The position numbers and the translations under genes are program-made. From positions 1-18,048 of the forward strand of contig NZ_BAAADA010000067.1 in NCBI RefSeq assembly GCF_039522005.1: a stretch of 18,048 bases of DNA. Reading direction: 5' to 3'. Origin of the DNA: Alkalibacterium indicireducens (GTDB taxonomy: Bacteria; Bacillota; Bacilli; Lactobacillales; Carnobacteriaceae_A). This document shows, piece by piece, positions 1 to 8,319 of this stretch (its first letter is position 1; each line of letters begins with the position of its first letter). The notes beneath the pieces are model-generated. The model ran no database searches, was not told where the DNA came from, and saw nothing but the letters and a program-made list of their open reading frames with translations.

Positions 1-60
1 CTCCCACTTTCACTGGTGCTTCGCACCCATACGCTTAGAAGTGGGAGACTTCTTTCGGAA
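1..60 (+). mobile_element. Probable right end of an IS200/IS605 (tnpB-type) element
   Basis: The first 60 bases fold well. CTCCCACTT (1-9) pairs with AAGTGGGAG (39-47), with a nested hairpin GGTGC-TTC-GCACC (15-27). A competing hairpin GAAGT-GGGAG-ACTTC occupies 38-52. This arrangement, a subterminal hairpin ending in a GAAGT..ACTTCTTTCGG-like sequence, is what I recall at the right ends of IS200/IS605 elements that carry tnpB, where it is also the 3' part of the guide (omega) RNA. On that reading the element lies to the left, outside the window, and its end is near position 60. No tnpB or tnpA coding sequence is visible here. The family assignment is from memory of such ends. A terminator-like hairpin of other origin is the alternative. 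Confidence 0.5.
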
Positions 61-136
61 TTACGTTAAAATTTGAAAAGAAATCTCTAACCTGTCTATA
101 CAGGCATCGTCTTCATTTTACAATCTAAGTACAAAT

Positions 137-181
137 AAACGAAAATAGTATAACTTCATTAAAGCCATACTATTTTCGTTT
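137..181 (-). terminator. Long palindrome, probable terminator of the glg operon
   Basis: A perfect 15-bp inverted repeat (137-151 with 167-181) surrounds a 15-nt loop and lies about 75 bases past the glgA stop codon. The arms are AT-rich, and a short T-rich stretch follows on the minus strand. It is the only strong stem between glgA and the left edge, so it probably ends the glycogen operon transcript. The long loop and weak T-tract are not typical of an intrinsic terminator. Confidence 0.55.
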
Positions 182-256
182 GTTAATATTTTTCTAATTG
201 ACAGAAAATCGACTCTTAAACATGATCGTTCTAATACAGTTCTAAATCAGTTACCA

Positions 257-1696
257 TTAATAAATCAGATAGCGGTACTGATCCAGATACTTTTGAGCCG
301 ATTGTTTCCAGCTGTTATCTGTTTCCATTGCTCTGACCTGCAATGTATTAAAACTGTCAGGTCTATCATAATAAACAGTCAGGGCACGGTCGATCGTGCT
401 CAACATCGTCAGGACATCAAAATCATGGAAACTGAACCCTGTTCCTTCATCTGTCCACTCATTATGTGGCTGAATCGTATCCACCAGTCCTCCGGTTTCA
501 TGGACGATCGGCAAGGTACCGTATCGAAGTGAGTTTAGCTGAGATAGTCCGCATGGCTCAAACAGTGATGGCATCAGGAACAGATCTGATCCTGCGTAGA
601 TCCACTGGGCCAGTTCACTGTCGAAATCGATAATAGCGCTGAACTTGTCCGGGTAGGTTTCAGCATAGTATCTGAACGCATCCTCAAAATACGGCTTGCC
701 CGTTCCGACCAACACCATCTGTATATGGCGGTGCTTCATCAGTTCTTCCATGGCATCGACGATCAGCTCCACGCCTTTCTGTTCATCCAGACGAGTAACG
801 ATTCCCACTAAAGCAACTTCTTTATCTTCCGGAAGACCCACTCTTTTCTGTAGAGCAAGCTTGCTTTTTACTTTTCCAGACAAATTGTCTTTTGAAAATG
901 TGGCTGGTATGACTGAATCTGTCTGGGGATCATAGGTATCATAGTCGATGCCATTAACGATTCCGACAAGCTTGTGCTGAATGTTTCTCAAATCCCCATC
1001 CAGCCCGTAACCGAACTCGGGTGTCTGAATTTCATTCGCATATGTCGGACTTACTGTGGTCACCAGATCTGCGTAGTAGATGCCGCCTTTCAGCCAGCAC
1101 ACATTGTCACCGTACTTCAGTCCTCTCTCGTGAAAAGCAGCATATCCAATATCAAAATGATCGGACAGTACATACTGATCATAGACACCCTGAAACAGAA
1201 TATTATGAATCGTCAGGACAGTTTTTATATCTTTTAATGTATTGATCCAGCTATACTTATCTTTAAGCAGCACAGGCATCATCGCAGTCTGCCAGTCATT
1301 CACATGAAGGATATCCGGAATGAAGCCTATCTGTTCGAGCATTTCAATGGCCGCCTGCTGGAAAAATGCAAACCGTTCACTATCGTCTCCATAGTCATAC
1401 AGATTTTCCCTGTCAAAATAAAAGAGATTATCTATAAAGTAGTAGGTCACCTTATCTCTGACCAGCTGCTTGATGCCACAATGCTGGTTTCTCCACCCTA
1501 CCTTGACGATAAATGAGCAGATATCTTCCAGTTCCTCATTAGTCTCATCATCCAGTTTCTGAACGAAATAAGGAAGAACGACGCGGACATCGTTCCCTTC
1601 TTTCGCCAGTTCCTTTGGAAGAGAGCCCATGACGTCTCCTAGTCCGCCAGTTTTAAAGAAAGGGGCACACTCTGAAGCAGCAAATAGCAGTTTCAT
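257..1696 (-). CDS. glgA: Glycogen synthase GlgA (ADP-glucose dependent)
   Basis: This enzyme transfers glucose from ADP-glucose to the non-reducing end of glycogen (family GT5, cytoplasmic). The product begins MKLLFAASECAPFFKTGG, containing the KTGGLGDV loop that binds the nucleotide sugar. It has the conserved HVNDW motif and, in the C-terminal Rossmann domain, FEPCGLSQL with the conserved Glu followed by a TGGLVDT loop. About 479 residues is normal for bacterial GlgA. The longest open frame starts at GTG 1708, but the Shine-Dalgarno AAGGAGG (1710-1716) is only one base from it. The ATG at 1696, 13 bases downstream of the SD, gives the canonical N-terminus and is chosen here. The SD lies inside the end of glgD, so translation is likely coupled. 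It is the last gene of the operon; no glgP follows. Confidence 0.95.
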   Translation of the reverse strand: MKLLFAASECAPFFKTGGLGDVMGSLPKELAKEGNDVRVVLPYFVQKLDDETNEELEDICSFIVKVGWRNQHCGIKQLVRDKVTYYFIDNLFYFDRENLYDYGDDSERFAFFQQAAIEMLEQIGFIPDILHVNDWQTAMMPVLLKDKYSWINTLKDIKTVLTIHNILFQGVYDQYVLSDHFDIGYAAFHERGLKYGDNVCWLKGGIYYADLVTTVSPTYANEIQTPEFGYGLDGDLRNIQHKLVGIVNGIDYDTYDPQTDSVIPATFSKDNLSGKVKSKLALQKRVGLPEDKEVALVGIVTRLDEQKGVELIVDAMEELMKHRHIQMVLVGTGKPYFEDAFRYYAETYPDKFSAIIDFDSELAQWIYAGSDLFLMPSLFEPCGLSQLNSLRYGTLPIVHETGGLVDTIQPHNEWTDEGTGFSFHDFDVLTMLSTIDRALTVYYDRPDSFNTLQVRAMETDNSWKQSAQKYLDQYRYLIY

Positions 1697-1704
1697 TGTC
1701 TTAC

Positions 1705-2874
1705 TCACTCCTCCTTGACCTCTCCTTCTGCATAAATCACGCCGTCTTTGGCGATAACTATAGGATTCTCGGCTGTCCCTTCCAGGCGGACGCCTTTTTT
1801 CACATAAACATGCTTATCCAGAATGACGTGTTTTAAGTAGGCCCCTTCTTCAATACAGGAATCCTGCATGATTATTGAGTCTTCAATATGTGCATTTTCA
1901 GCTATCTTCACTTTACGGAAAATCAGCGAATCCTTAACTGTACCATAGACTTCGCAGTCATTAGCAAACTGTGCATTTTCTATCATTGCAGTTTGTCCAT
2001 AATAAGTTGGTGCCGAATTCTTAGACCGTGTTCTGACTGGGTCAGCACGATAGAACAGTGAATTGAAGTTGTCCTCATCCAGCATGTCCATATTGGCATC
2101 ATAATAGCTCTTGATGTCTTCAATGACTTTAAGGTACCCCGTGTATTCATAGCCGTAGACAGAACAGCCTGATTCAAGACTGAACTTGATAAAATTGTTA
2201 ACGTTTATATCCATATCAGCCTGTTTCGCTCTGTACAGATAATCGAGGAAGGTTTTCTTGCTTAAAATCATCGTTTCCATGTTCAGATTAAAGCGCTCTT
2301 CCTGAACATCGGATATAGCTGTAACGCCACTGATATTGCAGTCTTCTTCATCGCCTAGATCAAGTGCAGAATAGACTGTGTCACTGCTCAGTTCGTCTCT
2401 GTTCACTTTCTTATAGACAACTGTGACCTGGCTGTCCTTATCTTCATGGAAATGAATGAGCGATTCAATCTGAATATTCGAAAGGAATGCTGAACCCATC
2501 ATAACGACATAGTCTGCTCTGGCACGAGTGACGTAATTATAGTGATCTTCATAATAGAAGCGGTCGTGTTTTGATTCCGTGCTTTGGTCAGCTTTCAGTT
2601 TTACTTGAAAATGTGTAAATACTCCCCCACCGGCTAGAGAATCCAGTCCCCATGTCGATCCGGAACGCATATGATCATATAAGGAGTGGCCTGATCCTGA
2701 TATAAACAGAGCAGCAGATTCTGCTTCGGCATTATATAAGCTGGAAAACGGAAAATCGACTAAGCGGTACCGGCATGCGAAAGGCAGTGAGGCAACCGGT
2801 CTTCTATTAGTCAGTGGTTTCAGCTTATCTTCATACTCTACTAAATTCAGTATAGGTGCGATTCTATTTCTCAT
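1705..2874 (-). CDS. glgD: GlgD, non-catalytic subunit of ADP-glucose pyrophosphorylase
   Basis: This is a nucleotidyltransferase-like protein with a C-terminal left-handed beta-helix region (389 residues). It is homologous to GlgC but lacks the catalytic signatures. The GGQGSRLG loop is replaced by LNLVEYEDKLKPL (about residues 9-21), and the SGDHIYKMD motif carrying the catalytic Asp reads GSAFLSNIQ (about 127-135). In Firmicutes, GlgD partners GlgC in a heterotetramer and raises its activity; that role here is inferred from the family. The ATG has an AGGAGGG 7 bases upstream and overlaps the end of glgC by 11 bases. The TGA stop sits next to the glgA ribosome binding site. Both arrangements point to translational coupling. 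Confidence 0.93.
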   Translation of the reverse strand: MRNRIAPILNLVEYEDKLKPLTNRRPVASLPFACRYRLVDFPFSSLYNAEAESAALFISGSGHSLYDHMRSGSTWGLDSLAGGGVFTHFQVKLKADQSTESKHDRFYYEDHYNYVTRARADYVVMMGSAFLSNIQIESLIHFHEDKDSQVTVVYKKVNRDELSSDTVYSALDLGDEEDCNISGVTAISDVQEERFNLNMETMILSKKTFLDYLYRAKQADMDINVNNFIKFSLESGCSVYGYEYTGYLKVIEDIKSYYDANMDMLDEDNFNSLFYRADPVRTRSKNSAPTYYGQTAMIENAQFANDCEVYGTVKDSLIFRKVKIAENAHIEDSIIMQDSCIEEGAYLKHVILDKHVYVKKGVRLEGTAENPIVIAKDGVIYAEGEVKEE

Positions 2875-4009
2875 CGGAATACCCTCCTATTTCTTCTCCG
2901 TATCCAGCAACGGCAATGTCGTCTTCAGTCCCGATTAGCTCGGCATCATCAAATATATGTGCGCCTTCACCAACAATCGCTTTTTCGATTCTGACATTCT
3001 CTCCAATCACTGCATTCGGCATGATAAAAGAATCAGTGATAACTGAGTTTTTTCCAACCTTAACATTATGCGACAGAATGGAATGATTGATTTCGCCTGC
3101 CACATAGCACCCGTCAGTGATCATGGAATCCTTGACTTTTGCGGAGGATGTCAGAAACTGTGGTGTCGTATTCGGACTCTTGGAGTAGACTCTCCAGTCA
3201 CGATTTCTGATATTAAGGTCGTGTTCAGGGTCCAGGAACTCCATATTGGCGCCCCACAAGCTTTCAAGTGTCCCGACATCTTTCCAGTATCCTTCAAACG
3301 AGTAAGCATAGATGGCTTCACTGTTTCTAAGATACGCCGGAATCACGTGGTGCCCGAAATCTTCCATCTGTCTATTTTTAGACTGATTATCAACAAGGTA
3401 CTGTTTCAGACGTGGCCAGCTGAAGATGTAGATCCCCATAGATGCCAGGTTTGATTTTGGATTATCCGGTTTCTCCTGGAATTCGATGATTCGATCTGTT
3501 CGGTCTGTAGCCATAACACCGAATCGTGAGGCATCTTCCCAAGGTACAGGCATGACCCCTACTGTAAGAGATGCAGCCTGCTGCCTGTGGTAATCGAGCA
3601 TTTTCTCATAGTCCATCTTATAGATGTGGTCTCCTGATAGGATTACAACATAATCGGGATTTTTCTGATCGATAAAGTCCATATTCTGAAAGACAGCATG
3701 TGCTGTTCCTTTAAAGAATTTCTCTCCATCGACGCTTGAATAAGGCTGAAGGATGGTAGCTCCTCCGTTATGTCTGTTAAGACCCCAGCTCGATCCATTT
3801 CCTACATGATCATTCAGGACAAGCGGCTGGTACTGCGTCACCACTCCTACATCATTGATCCCTGAGTTTACACAGTTTGATAAGGCAAAGTCGATGATGC
3901 GGTAGTTTCCGCCGAAAGGTACAGCGGGCTTGGCGATCTGCTTGGTCAGTTTACCTAGGCGCGATCCCTGTCCACCAGCTAAGATCATTGCAACTGTTTC
4001 AGTTTTCAT
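2864..4009 (-). CDS. glgC: Glucose-1-phosphate adenylyltransferase GlgC (ADP-glucose pyrophosphorylase)
   Basis: GlgC makes ADP-glucose from glucose-1-phosphate and ATP, the committed step of bacterial glycogen synthesis. The 381-residue product has the nucleotide-binding loop AGGQGSRLGKLTK (residues 11-23), the catalytic SGDHIYKMDY motif with Asp127, and an FQEKP motif followed by ASMGIYIF for sugar-phosphate binding. A C-terminal hexapeptide-repeat helix follows. The length is standard for the Firmicutes form. The ATG at 4009 gives the expected N-terminus, but its Shine-Dalgarno is 30 bases upstream with a hairpin in between (see the separate regulatory entry). It lies 58 bases after glgB and overlaps glgD by 11 bases. 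Confidence 0.96.
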   Translation of the reverse strand: MKTETVAMILAGGQGSRLGKLTKQIAKPAVPFGGNYRIIDFALSNCVNSGINDVGVVTQYQPLVLNDHVGNGSSWGLNRHNGGATILQPYSSVDGEKFFKGTAHAVFQNMDFIDQKNPDYVVILSGDHIYKMDYEKMLDYHRQQAASLTVGVMPVPWEDASRFGVMATDRTDRIIEFQEKPDNPKSNLASMGIYIFSWPRLKQYLVDNQSKNRQMEDFGHHVIPAYLRNSEAIYAYSFEGYWKDVGTLESLWGANMEFLDPEHDLNIRNRDWRVYSKSPNTTPQFLTSSAKVKDSMITDGCYVAGEINHSILSHNVKVGKNSVITDSFIMPNAVIGENVRIEKAIVGEGAHIFDDAELIGTEDDIAVAGYGEEIGGYSDEK

Positions 4010-4047
4010 ATTGTTCGGAAGTGTCAGAAGACCTTCCTTCCCTCCTT
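4010..4047 (-). promoter_or_regulatory. Hairpin-bridged ribosome binding site of glgC
   Basis: On the minus strand a perfect AAGGAGG (4047-4041) precedes the glgC ATG by 31 bases, too far for normal initiation. Between them GGAAGGTC (4037-4030) can pair with GAC-A-CTTCC (4025-4017), an 8-bp stem with one bulged A and a 4-nt loop. If it forms, the unpaired spacer is 3 + 7 = 10 bases. The stem is seen in the sequence; the translational effect is inferred. Confidence 0.5.
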
Positions 4048-4067
4048 AAGGTAATCTAATTGTGTAC

Positions 4068-5987
4068 TTATTTAGTTATTTTATTTACCCCATATACTCT
4101 CTTAGGTTTGAAAACGACAATACTTAATGCAGGGAGGATAACTTCCAGTGCGTGTGGTTGTCCATGCACTTCAGCCTCCAGTGTACGCTTGACCCCTTGA
4201 GGCTCTGTCCATGTGCCGCCTAAGTCTGCCCATTCTGTATTCCATACTTCTTCATATTGTCCTTTATAAGGAACCCCTATACGGACATTCTGTCTTTCCA
4301 CTGGAACAAAATTACACATGATAATAAGAAAGTCTCTTGGATTTTTACCTTGCCGGATGAAATAAAGCACAGATTCCGCTTTATTATCGGCATCAAGTAT
4401 CTGGATGCCTTCAGAAGAATGATCAAGTTCCCACAATGCCCGGTGTTCCTGATAGAACGCGTTCAGTTGTCTGGTGAACTCTAAATGGCGGGCATTCATA
4501 TCATCATTCAGGCTGTCCCATTCCAATCCCTGATCAAACCTCCACTCGAGGAACTGTCCGAACTCCGCTCCCATGAACTGCAGCTTTTTACCCGGATGAA
4601 CTATGCGATATGTCTCGATCGTTCTCAACCCGGCAAACTGATTGTAACGGTCTCCGTGCATCTTATGCATCATAGATTTTTTCCCGTGTACCACTTCGTC
4701 GTGAGAAAAAGGAAGGATGAAGTTTTCATTAAAGGTGTACATAAAAGAGAATGTAATCAGATTAAAGTGGTCTTTTCTGTGTATTGGATCCATTTCAAAG
4801 AACTTGAGGGTGTCATTCATCCACCCCATATTCCATTTATAGTTAAACCCCAGTCCGCCTTCGTGAACCGGATGAGTAACTTTGTTCCAGGCTGTACTTT
4901 CTTCAGCCATCATCAGCACATCCGGATGACGTTCAAAGACTTTTTTGTTGAGGAGTTGAAGGAATTCGACACCTTCTTTGTTTACATTGGTCCCTTCATC
5001 GTTAGGTATCCAATCACCCAAGTCATAGTCCAGATAAAGCATATTGCTGACTGCATCCACTCTCAGCCCATCCAGATGGAACTGTTCGATCCAGAAAAGC
5101 GCATTGGAAATGAGAAAGCTTCTGACCTGACTTTTTCCGATATCAAAATTAAGCGTCCCCCATCTGTTATTGTCTGCACGATTCTGATCAGCATACTCAA
5201 ATTGAGGTGTGCCGTCATAATAGGCCATGCCATAAGCATTGCGGTTAAAGTGTCCAGGTACCCAGTCCATCAGCACACCGAGGTTTGCCTGATGAGCTGC
5301 TTCAACGAAATCCTGAAACTCTTCCATCGTTCCGAATTTCGAAGAGAGACCAAAAAAGCCAGTAGCCTGATAACCCCAGCTTGCATCAAGAGGATGTTCC
5401 ATTAATGGCATAAATTCTATATGTGTATAACCCATTTCCTTAACGTATGGAATGAGTTCATCCTGAAGTTCTCTTATCGTATACCACGATCCATCTTCAT
5501 GATGTTTCCATGAACTCAGATGTACTTCGTATATGTTAAGAGGTCGACTGTAAATCTCTCGACGTCTACGATTAGCAAGCCATAATCCGTCTTTCCACTG
5601 TCTGTCCGGAAGTCCTTTTACCACAGAAGCATCTTTGGGTCTAACTTCAAAAGCCAGGGCATACGGGTCGATTTTGTAGACCGTCGTGCCGTCAGCCTGA
5701 ACAATTTTGTACTTGTAATGATGTCCTTCTTGTGCTTTTGGCATATCAAGAGAGAAAACGCCCGTTTCTCCTATTTTTTCCATCTCATCCAGTTCTGCCC
5801 AGTCATTGAAATCTCCAACAAGATAAACGTTTTGAGCATTCGGAGCCCATACATTGAAGCGGAAGCCTTCAGCCTGGGCACTACAGCCCATCGTCAGATA
5901 GCTGTCAAAAAGTGTACCCTCGTTAAAGAGATAAAAAGTATCCGTCAGTTCTTTATGTGCTTCAGCTCTATTTCCTTGTTCCCCCAT
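4068..5987 (-). CDS. glgB: 1,4-alpha-glucan branching enzyme GlgB
   Basis: GlgB cuts alpha-1,4 chains and re-attaches them as alpha-1,6 branches (GH13, cytoplasmic). The 639-residue product has an N-terminal CBM48 domain (about 40-125, with VYLVGDFNDW). The catalytic barrel includes GLRVDAVSNM (nucleophile Asp311), MMAEEST (acid/base Glu around 362-363) and FSHDEVVHGKKS (Asp430), followed by a C-terminal beta domain. This is the usual size for the Firmicutes type with one N-terminal module. The ATG has AGGGGG about 9 bases upstream. It is the first gene of the operon, with a good promoter about 85-110 bases upstream of the ATG. The downstream gap to glgC is 58 bases, so glgBCDA is probably one transcript. 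Confidence 0.97.
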   Translation of the reverse strand: MGEQGNRAEAHKELTDTFYLFNEGTLFDSYLTMGCSAQAEGFRFNVWAPNAQNVYLVGDFNDWAELDEMEKIGETGVFSLDMPKAQEGHHYKYKIVQADGTTVYKIDPYALAFEVRPKDASVVKGLPDRQWKDGLWLANRRRREIYSRPLNIYEVHLSSWKHHEDGSWYTIRELQDELIPYVKEMGYTHIEFMPLMEHPLDASWGYQATGFFGLSSKFGTMEEFQDFVEAAHQANLGVLMDWVPGHFNRNAYGMAYYDGTPQFEYADQNRADNNRWGTLNFDIGKSQVRSFLISNALFWIEQFHLDGLRVDAVSNMLYLDYDLGDWIPNDEGTNVNKEGVEFLQLLNKKVFERHPDVLMMAEESTAWNKVTHPVHEGGLGFNYKWNMGWMNDTLKFFEMDPIHRKDHFNLITFSFMYTFNENFILPFSHDEVVHGKKSMMHKMHGDRYNQFAGLRTIETYRIVHPGKKLQFMGAEFGQFLEWRFDQGLEWDSLNDDMNARHLEFTRQLNAFYQEHRALWELDHSSEGIQILDADNKAESVLYFIRQGKNPRDFLIIMCNFVPVERQNVRIGVPYKGQYEEVWNTEWADLGGTWTEPQGVKRTLEAEVHGQPHALEVILPALSIVVFKPKRVYGVNKITK

Positions 5988-6070
5988 AAGACATCCCCCT
6001 TTTTCGTTATACTAGTCTACTTGTCTCTAACTTTTCTTTAATCATTTTAATGCAGACTATCTTTAGTACC

Positions 6071-6099
6071 ATTGTAACCTAGTATAGTCGCATTGCCAA
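6071..6099 (-). promoter_or_regulatory. Sigma-A-type promoter of the glg operon
   Basis: On the minus strand TTGGCA (6099-6094) and TACAAT (6076-6071) are separated by exactly 17 bases, each matching the vegetative consensus at five of six positions. The predicted leader is about 75-80 nt. I saw no convincing catabolite-repression (cre) site nearby. Confidence 0.7.
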
Positions 6100-6165
6100 G
6101 TTTTTCCTCTTATACTTTTTCTCATTTTGGATTATATATAATTAGTCAGATACGCCCTCCGACCG

Positions 6166-6194
6166 ATGACATAAGAATGTTAAAATGGTATGAT
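6166..6194 (+). promoter_or_regulatory. Sigma-A-type promoter of the nfeD-floA operon
   Basis: ATGACA (6166-6171) and TATGAT (6189-6194) are 17 bases apart, each five of six to consensus. The start codon of nfeD is about 50 bases further on. The promoter is back to back with the glgB promoter, with 66 bases between the two -35 boxes. Confidence 0.72.
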
Positions 6195-6244
6195 GAACTT
6201 GCAAACAGGTAACCTCGATTCACTAAGGAAGGAGGCAATTCATT

Positions 6245-6853
6245 ATGGAAGGAATTCTTTTAGGACTTGGCTTCATTGGTGTTACATTAGCTATCCTCAC
6301 CCCTTTTATTAAAAGTGGGATGGGATTGACTCTAGTCAGTTTAGCTGTCTATTTCTGGTTCATCGGTATTGAAACCTGGTTACCCGTAATATTGTTCACT
6401 GCCGGTTTACTTCTGATCGTTTTTGAAATATTCGTACCGGAATTTGGATTAGCAGGTATAGTTGGTATTATACTGCTCATATCAGGACTTTATCTCACGA
6501 TTGGTGATATTGGACAAACAGTCCGGGATCTCAGTCTTTCAGTCGTTATCACATCAGGTGTGGTCTTCTATCTGATAAAGAACGGATACTCACTGACCAA
6601 TGTAAACAAATTGATCCTGCAGACAAACGTAGCTGAACGATCTGCTGATAACGATTCAGATGCAGACAAACAATCTATTACTGAAAGGCTTGAAGGAGAA
6701 GCACAAACTCCTCTTCGACCATCAGGAAAAGTGACGTTTCAGGACGACCCACATTCATATGACGTATTAAGTGTGGATGGGTATATTTCCAAAGGCACCA
6801 AAGTCATTGTAGAAAAAGTAAAAGGCACAAAAATTACTGTCAGAAAAAAATAG
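6245..6853 (+). CDS. nfeD: NfeD family membrane protein (short form)
   Basis: This 202-residue protein has an N-terminal hydrophobic half (about residues 1-115) with four or so membrane helices. An acidic linker follows, then a C-terminal OB-fold domain (about 150-202) with the typical TPLRPSGKV and YISKGTKVIVEKVKGTKITV strands. Full-length NfeD proteins such as Bacillus subtilis YqeZ carry an N-terminal ClpP-class protease domain that is absent here. NfeD proteins are encoded beside flotillins and are thought to work with them in membrane microdomains; that role is inferred from the family and from floA 15 bases downstream. A strong AAGGAGG precedes the ATG. The short form is common and need not be a truncation, because promoter, SD and start are all intact. 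Confidence 0.85.
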   Translation: MEGILLGLGFIGVTLAILTPFIKSGMGLTLVSLAVYFWFIGIETWLPVILFTAGLLLIVFEIFVPEFGLAGIVGIILLISGLYLTIGDIGQTVRDLSLSVVITSGVVFYLIKNGYSLTNVNKLILQTNVAERSADNDSDADKQSITERLEGEAQTPLRPSGKVTFQDDPHSYDVLSVDGYISKGTKVIVEKVKGTKITVRKK

Positions 6854-6868
6854 AATAGGAGAATATAT

Positions 6869-7858
6869 ATGGATGTATTAGGTAATGGATTTGTAGGTAT
6901 CATTATAACCGCCGTCATCATACTGATTTTCATCAGTATCTTCCTTCGTTTCGTACCCGTGGGACTTTGGGTGACCGCTTATTTCTCAGGAGTAAAAGTG
7001 GGGATTGGCACATTAGTAGGTATGCGTCTGCGTCAGGTCAGTCCACATGCAATCATCCGTCCTCTGATTAAGGCAACTAAAGCCGGGCTGTCCCTAAGCA
7101 CGAATGAACTGGAAGCCCACTTTCTAGCAGGAGGAAACGTGAATGGCGTCATCGACGCTTTGATCGCCTCTCACAGAGCTGAAATCGAGCTGGAGTTTGA
7201 GAAAGCAGCGGCAATCGACTTGGCCGGACGTAATGTATTCGAAGCTGTCCAAGTATCTGTTAACCCTAAAGTTATTGTTACACCCGATATCTCAGCCGTT
7301 GCTAAAGACGGAATCGAAATCGTTGCAAAAGCTAAAGTAACTGTTCGAGCTAACATCGAACGACTAGTCGGTGGTGCTGGAGAAGATACGATTATTGCCC
7401 GTGTAGGTGAAGGGGTCGTAACTACCGTCGGTTCTGCTGACAAACACTCTGATGTACTGGAAAATCCGGATATGATCTCTAAAACTGTATTAAGCAAAGG
7501 CCTGGACTCTGGTACAGCTTTTGAAATCCTGTCCATAGACATTGCCGACGTTGATGTCGGACGTAATATCGGAGCTAAACTTCAGACTGAACAAGCTGAA
7601 GCCGATAAGAACATTGCTCAGGCTAAAGCTGAAGAACGTCGCTCAATGGCGATCGCTCAGGAACAGGAAATGCGTGCTGAAACTCAGAAAATGCGTGCCA
7701 AAGTGGTTGAATCTGAAGCTGAAGTACCATTGGCCATGGCTGAAGCACTAAGAAGCGGCAACTTAGGTGTCATGGATTACTATAAAATGAAAAACATCAA
7801 TGCCGATACAGATATGAGATCAGCCATTTCTGACCAGTCAACTGAAGAAGAAGAGTGA
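6869..7858 (+). CDS. floA: Flotillin-like protein FloA
   Basis: FloA is a bacterial flotillin that scaffolds membrane microdomains and affects membrane fluidity and protease and secretion partners. The 329-residue product begins with a membrane-inserted hydrophobic segment (about residues 8-42). The SPFH/PHB domain follows (about 100-230, with NPKVIVTPDISAVAKDG and AKVTVRANIERLVGG). An Ala/Glu-rich coiled coil with AQAKAEERR comes next, and then a short acidic tail. Length and layout match B. subtilis YqfA/FloA. It has a good SD (AGGAG) and sits between nfeD and the YqfB-like gene with gaps of 15 and 5 bases, the same order as yqeZ-yqfA-yqfB. Confidence 0.95.
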   Translation: MDVLGNGFVGIIITAVIILIFISIFLRFVPVGLWVTAYFSGVKVGIGTLVGMRLRQVSPHAIIRPLIKATKAGLSLSTNELEAHFLAGGNVNGVIDALIASHRAEIELEFEKAAAIDLAGRNVFEAVQVSVNPKVIVTPDISAVAKDGIEIVAKAKVTVRANIERLVGGAGEDTIIARVGEGVVTTVGSADKHSDVLENPDMISKTVLSKGLDSGTAFEILSIDIADVDVGRNIGAKLQTEQAEADKNIAQAKAEERRSMAIAQEQEMRAETQKMRAKVVESEAEVPLAMAEALRSGNLGVMDYYKMKNINADTDMRSAISDQSTEEEE

Positions 7859-7863
7859 TATAA

Positions 7864-8265
7864 ATGGAATTCTTAATCGTATGGATCGTTCAGCTTTTTA
7901 TATTTTTTGTGATTGTTTCTGGTTTAGCTTCTCTGTTTTCAAAAACTGCTAAAAAAACCGCTCAGAATCCTGAAGCCAGAGAAAGCAGCGATAAAATAGA
8001 AGCTTCAAAACGAAACTCTCCGAACGAGAAGCGACAGAACAGCCGATCGGGTCGTGTCCAAAGAGAACGACGTCCGGATCGCGAACGCTACGATCGGAGA
8101 AAGAACAGTGAGCCGATTATCAAAGATGTCGTCTCATTAAGTTCTTCGAAAAATCGAAAAAAACGCCCACGTTCAGCTACTGATTTTGACAAGCGCCAGC
8201 TGAAACAGGCAATTATATATAAAGAAATACTAGATAAACCTCTTTCTCTAAGAGAAATCGACTAA
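7864..8265 (+). CDS. Small YqfB-like membrane protein of unknown function
   Basis: This 133-residue protein has one N-terminal membrane helix (about residues 3-26). A long, strongly charged, probably disordered middle follows, rich in Arg, Lys, Glu and Ser (about 30-105). A short C-terminal motif, IIYKEILDKPLSLRE, looks conserved among proteins encoded after floA. No enzymatic motif is visible. It starts 5 bases after the floA stop and ends at the terminator, so it belongs to the nfeD-floA transcript. A flotillin accessory role is possible from position only. Confidence 0.75.
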   Translation: MEFLIVWIVQLFIFFVIVSGLASLFSKTAKKTAQNPEARESSDKIEASKRNSPNEKRQNSRSGRVQRERRPDRERYDRRKNSEPIIKDVVSLSSSKNRKKRPRSATDFDKRQLKQAIIYKEILDKPLSLREID

Positions 8266-8319
8266 AAAAAGTGACACATGCCCCTCCTGACTGACAGGAG
8301 AACGACATGTGTCACTTTT
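8264..8319. terminator. Bidirectional terminator between convergent operons
   Basis: An A-tract plus GTGACACATG (8264-8280) pairs with CATGTGTCAC plus a T-tract (8306-8319). A second small hairpin, CTCCTG-actga-CAGGAG (8284-8300), sits inside the loop. It begins at the stop codon of the YqfB-like gene, and its right arm contains the TGA stop (8312-8314) of the opposing gene, so it can serve both. Confidence 0.9.

Noticed and set aside
3068..3454. A 128-codon plus-strand frame
   Set aside because: It is antisense to glgC and has no SD or domain.
4485..5405. A 306-codon open frame on the plus strand
   Set aside because: It lies wholly antisense to glgB, which has every catalytic motif. Its product has no recognisable domain, and it has no ribosome binding site.
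6195..6220. Possible catabolite-repression (cre) site TTGCAAACAGGTAACC
   Set aside because: The central CG of the consensus is missing and symmetry is poor. It lies downstream of the nfeD promoter rather than at glgB.
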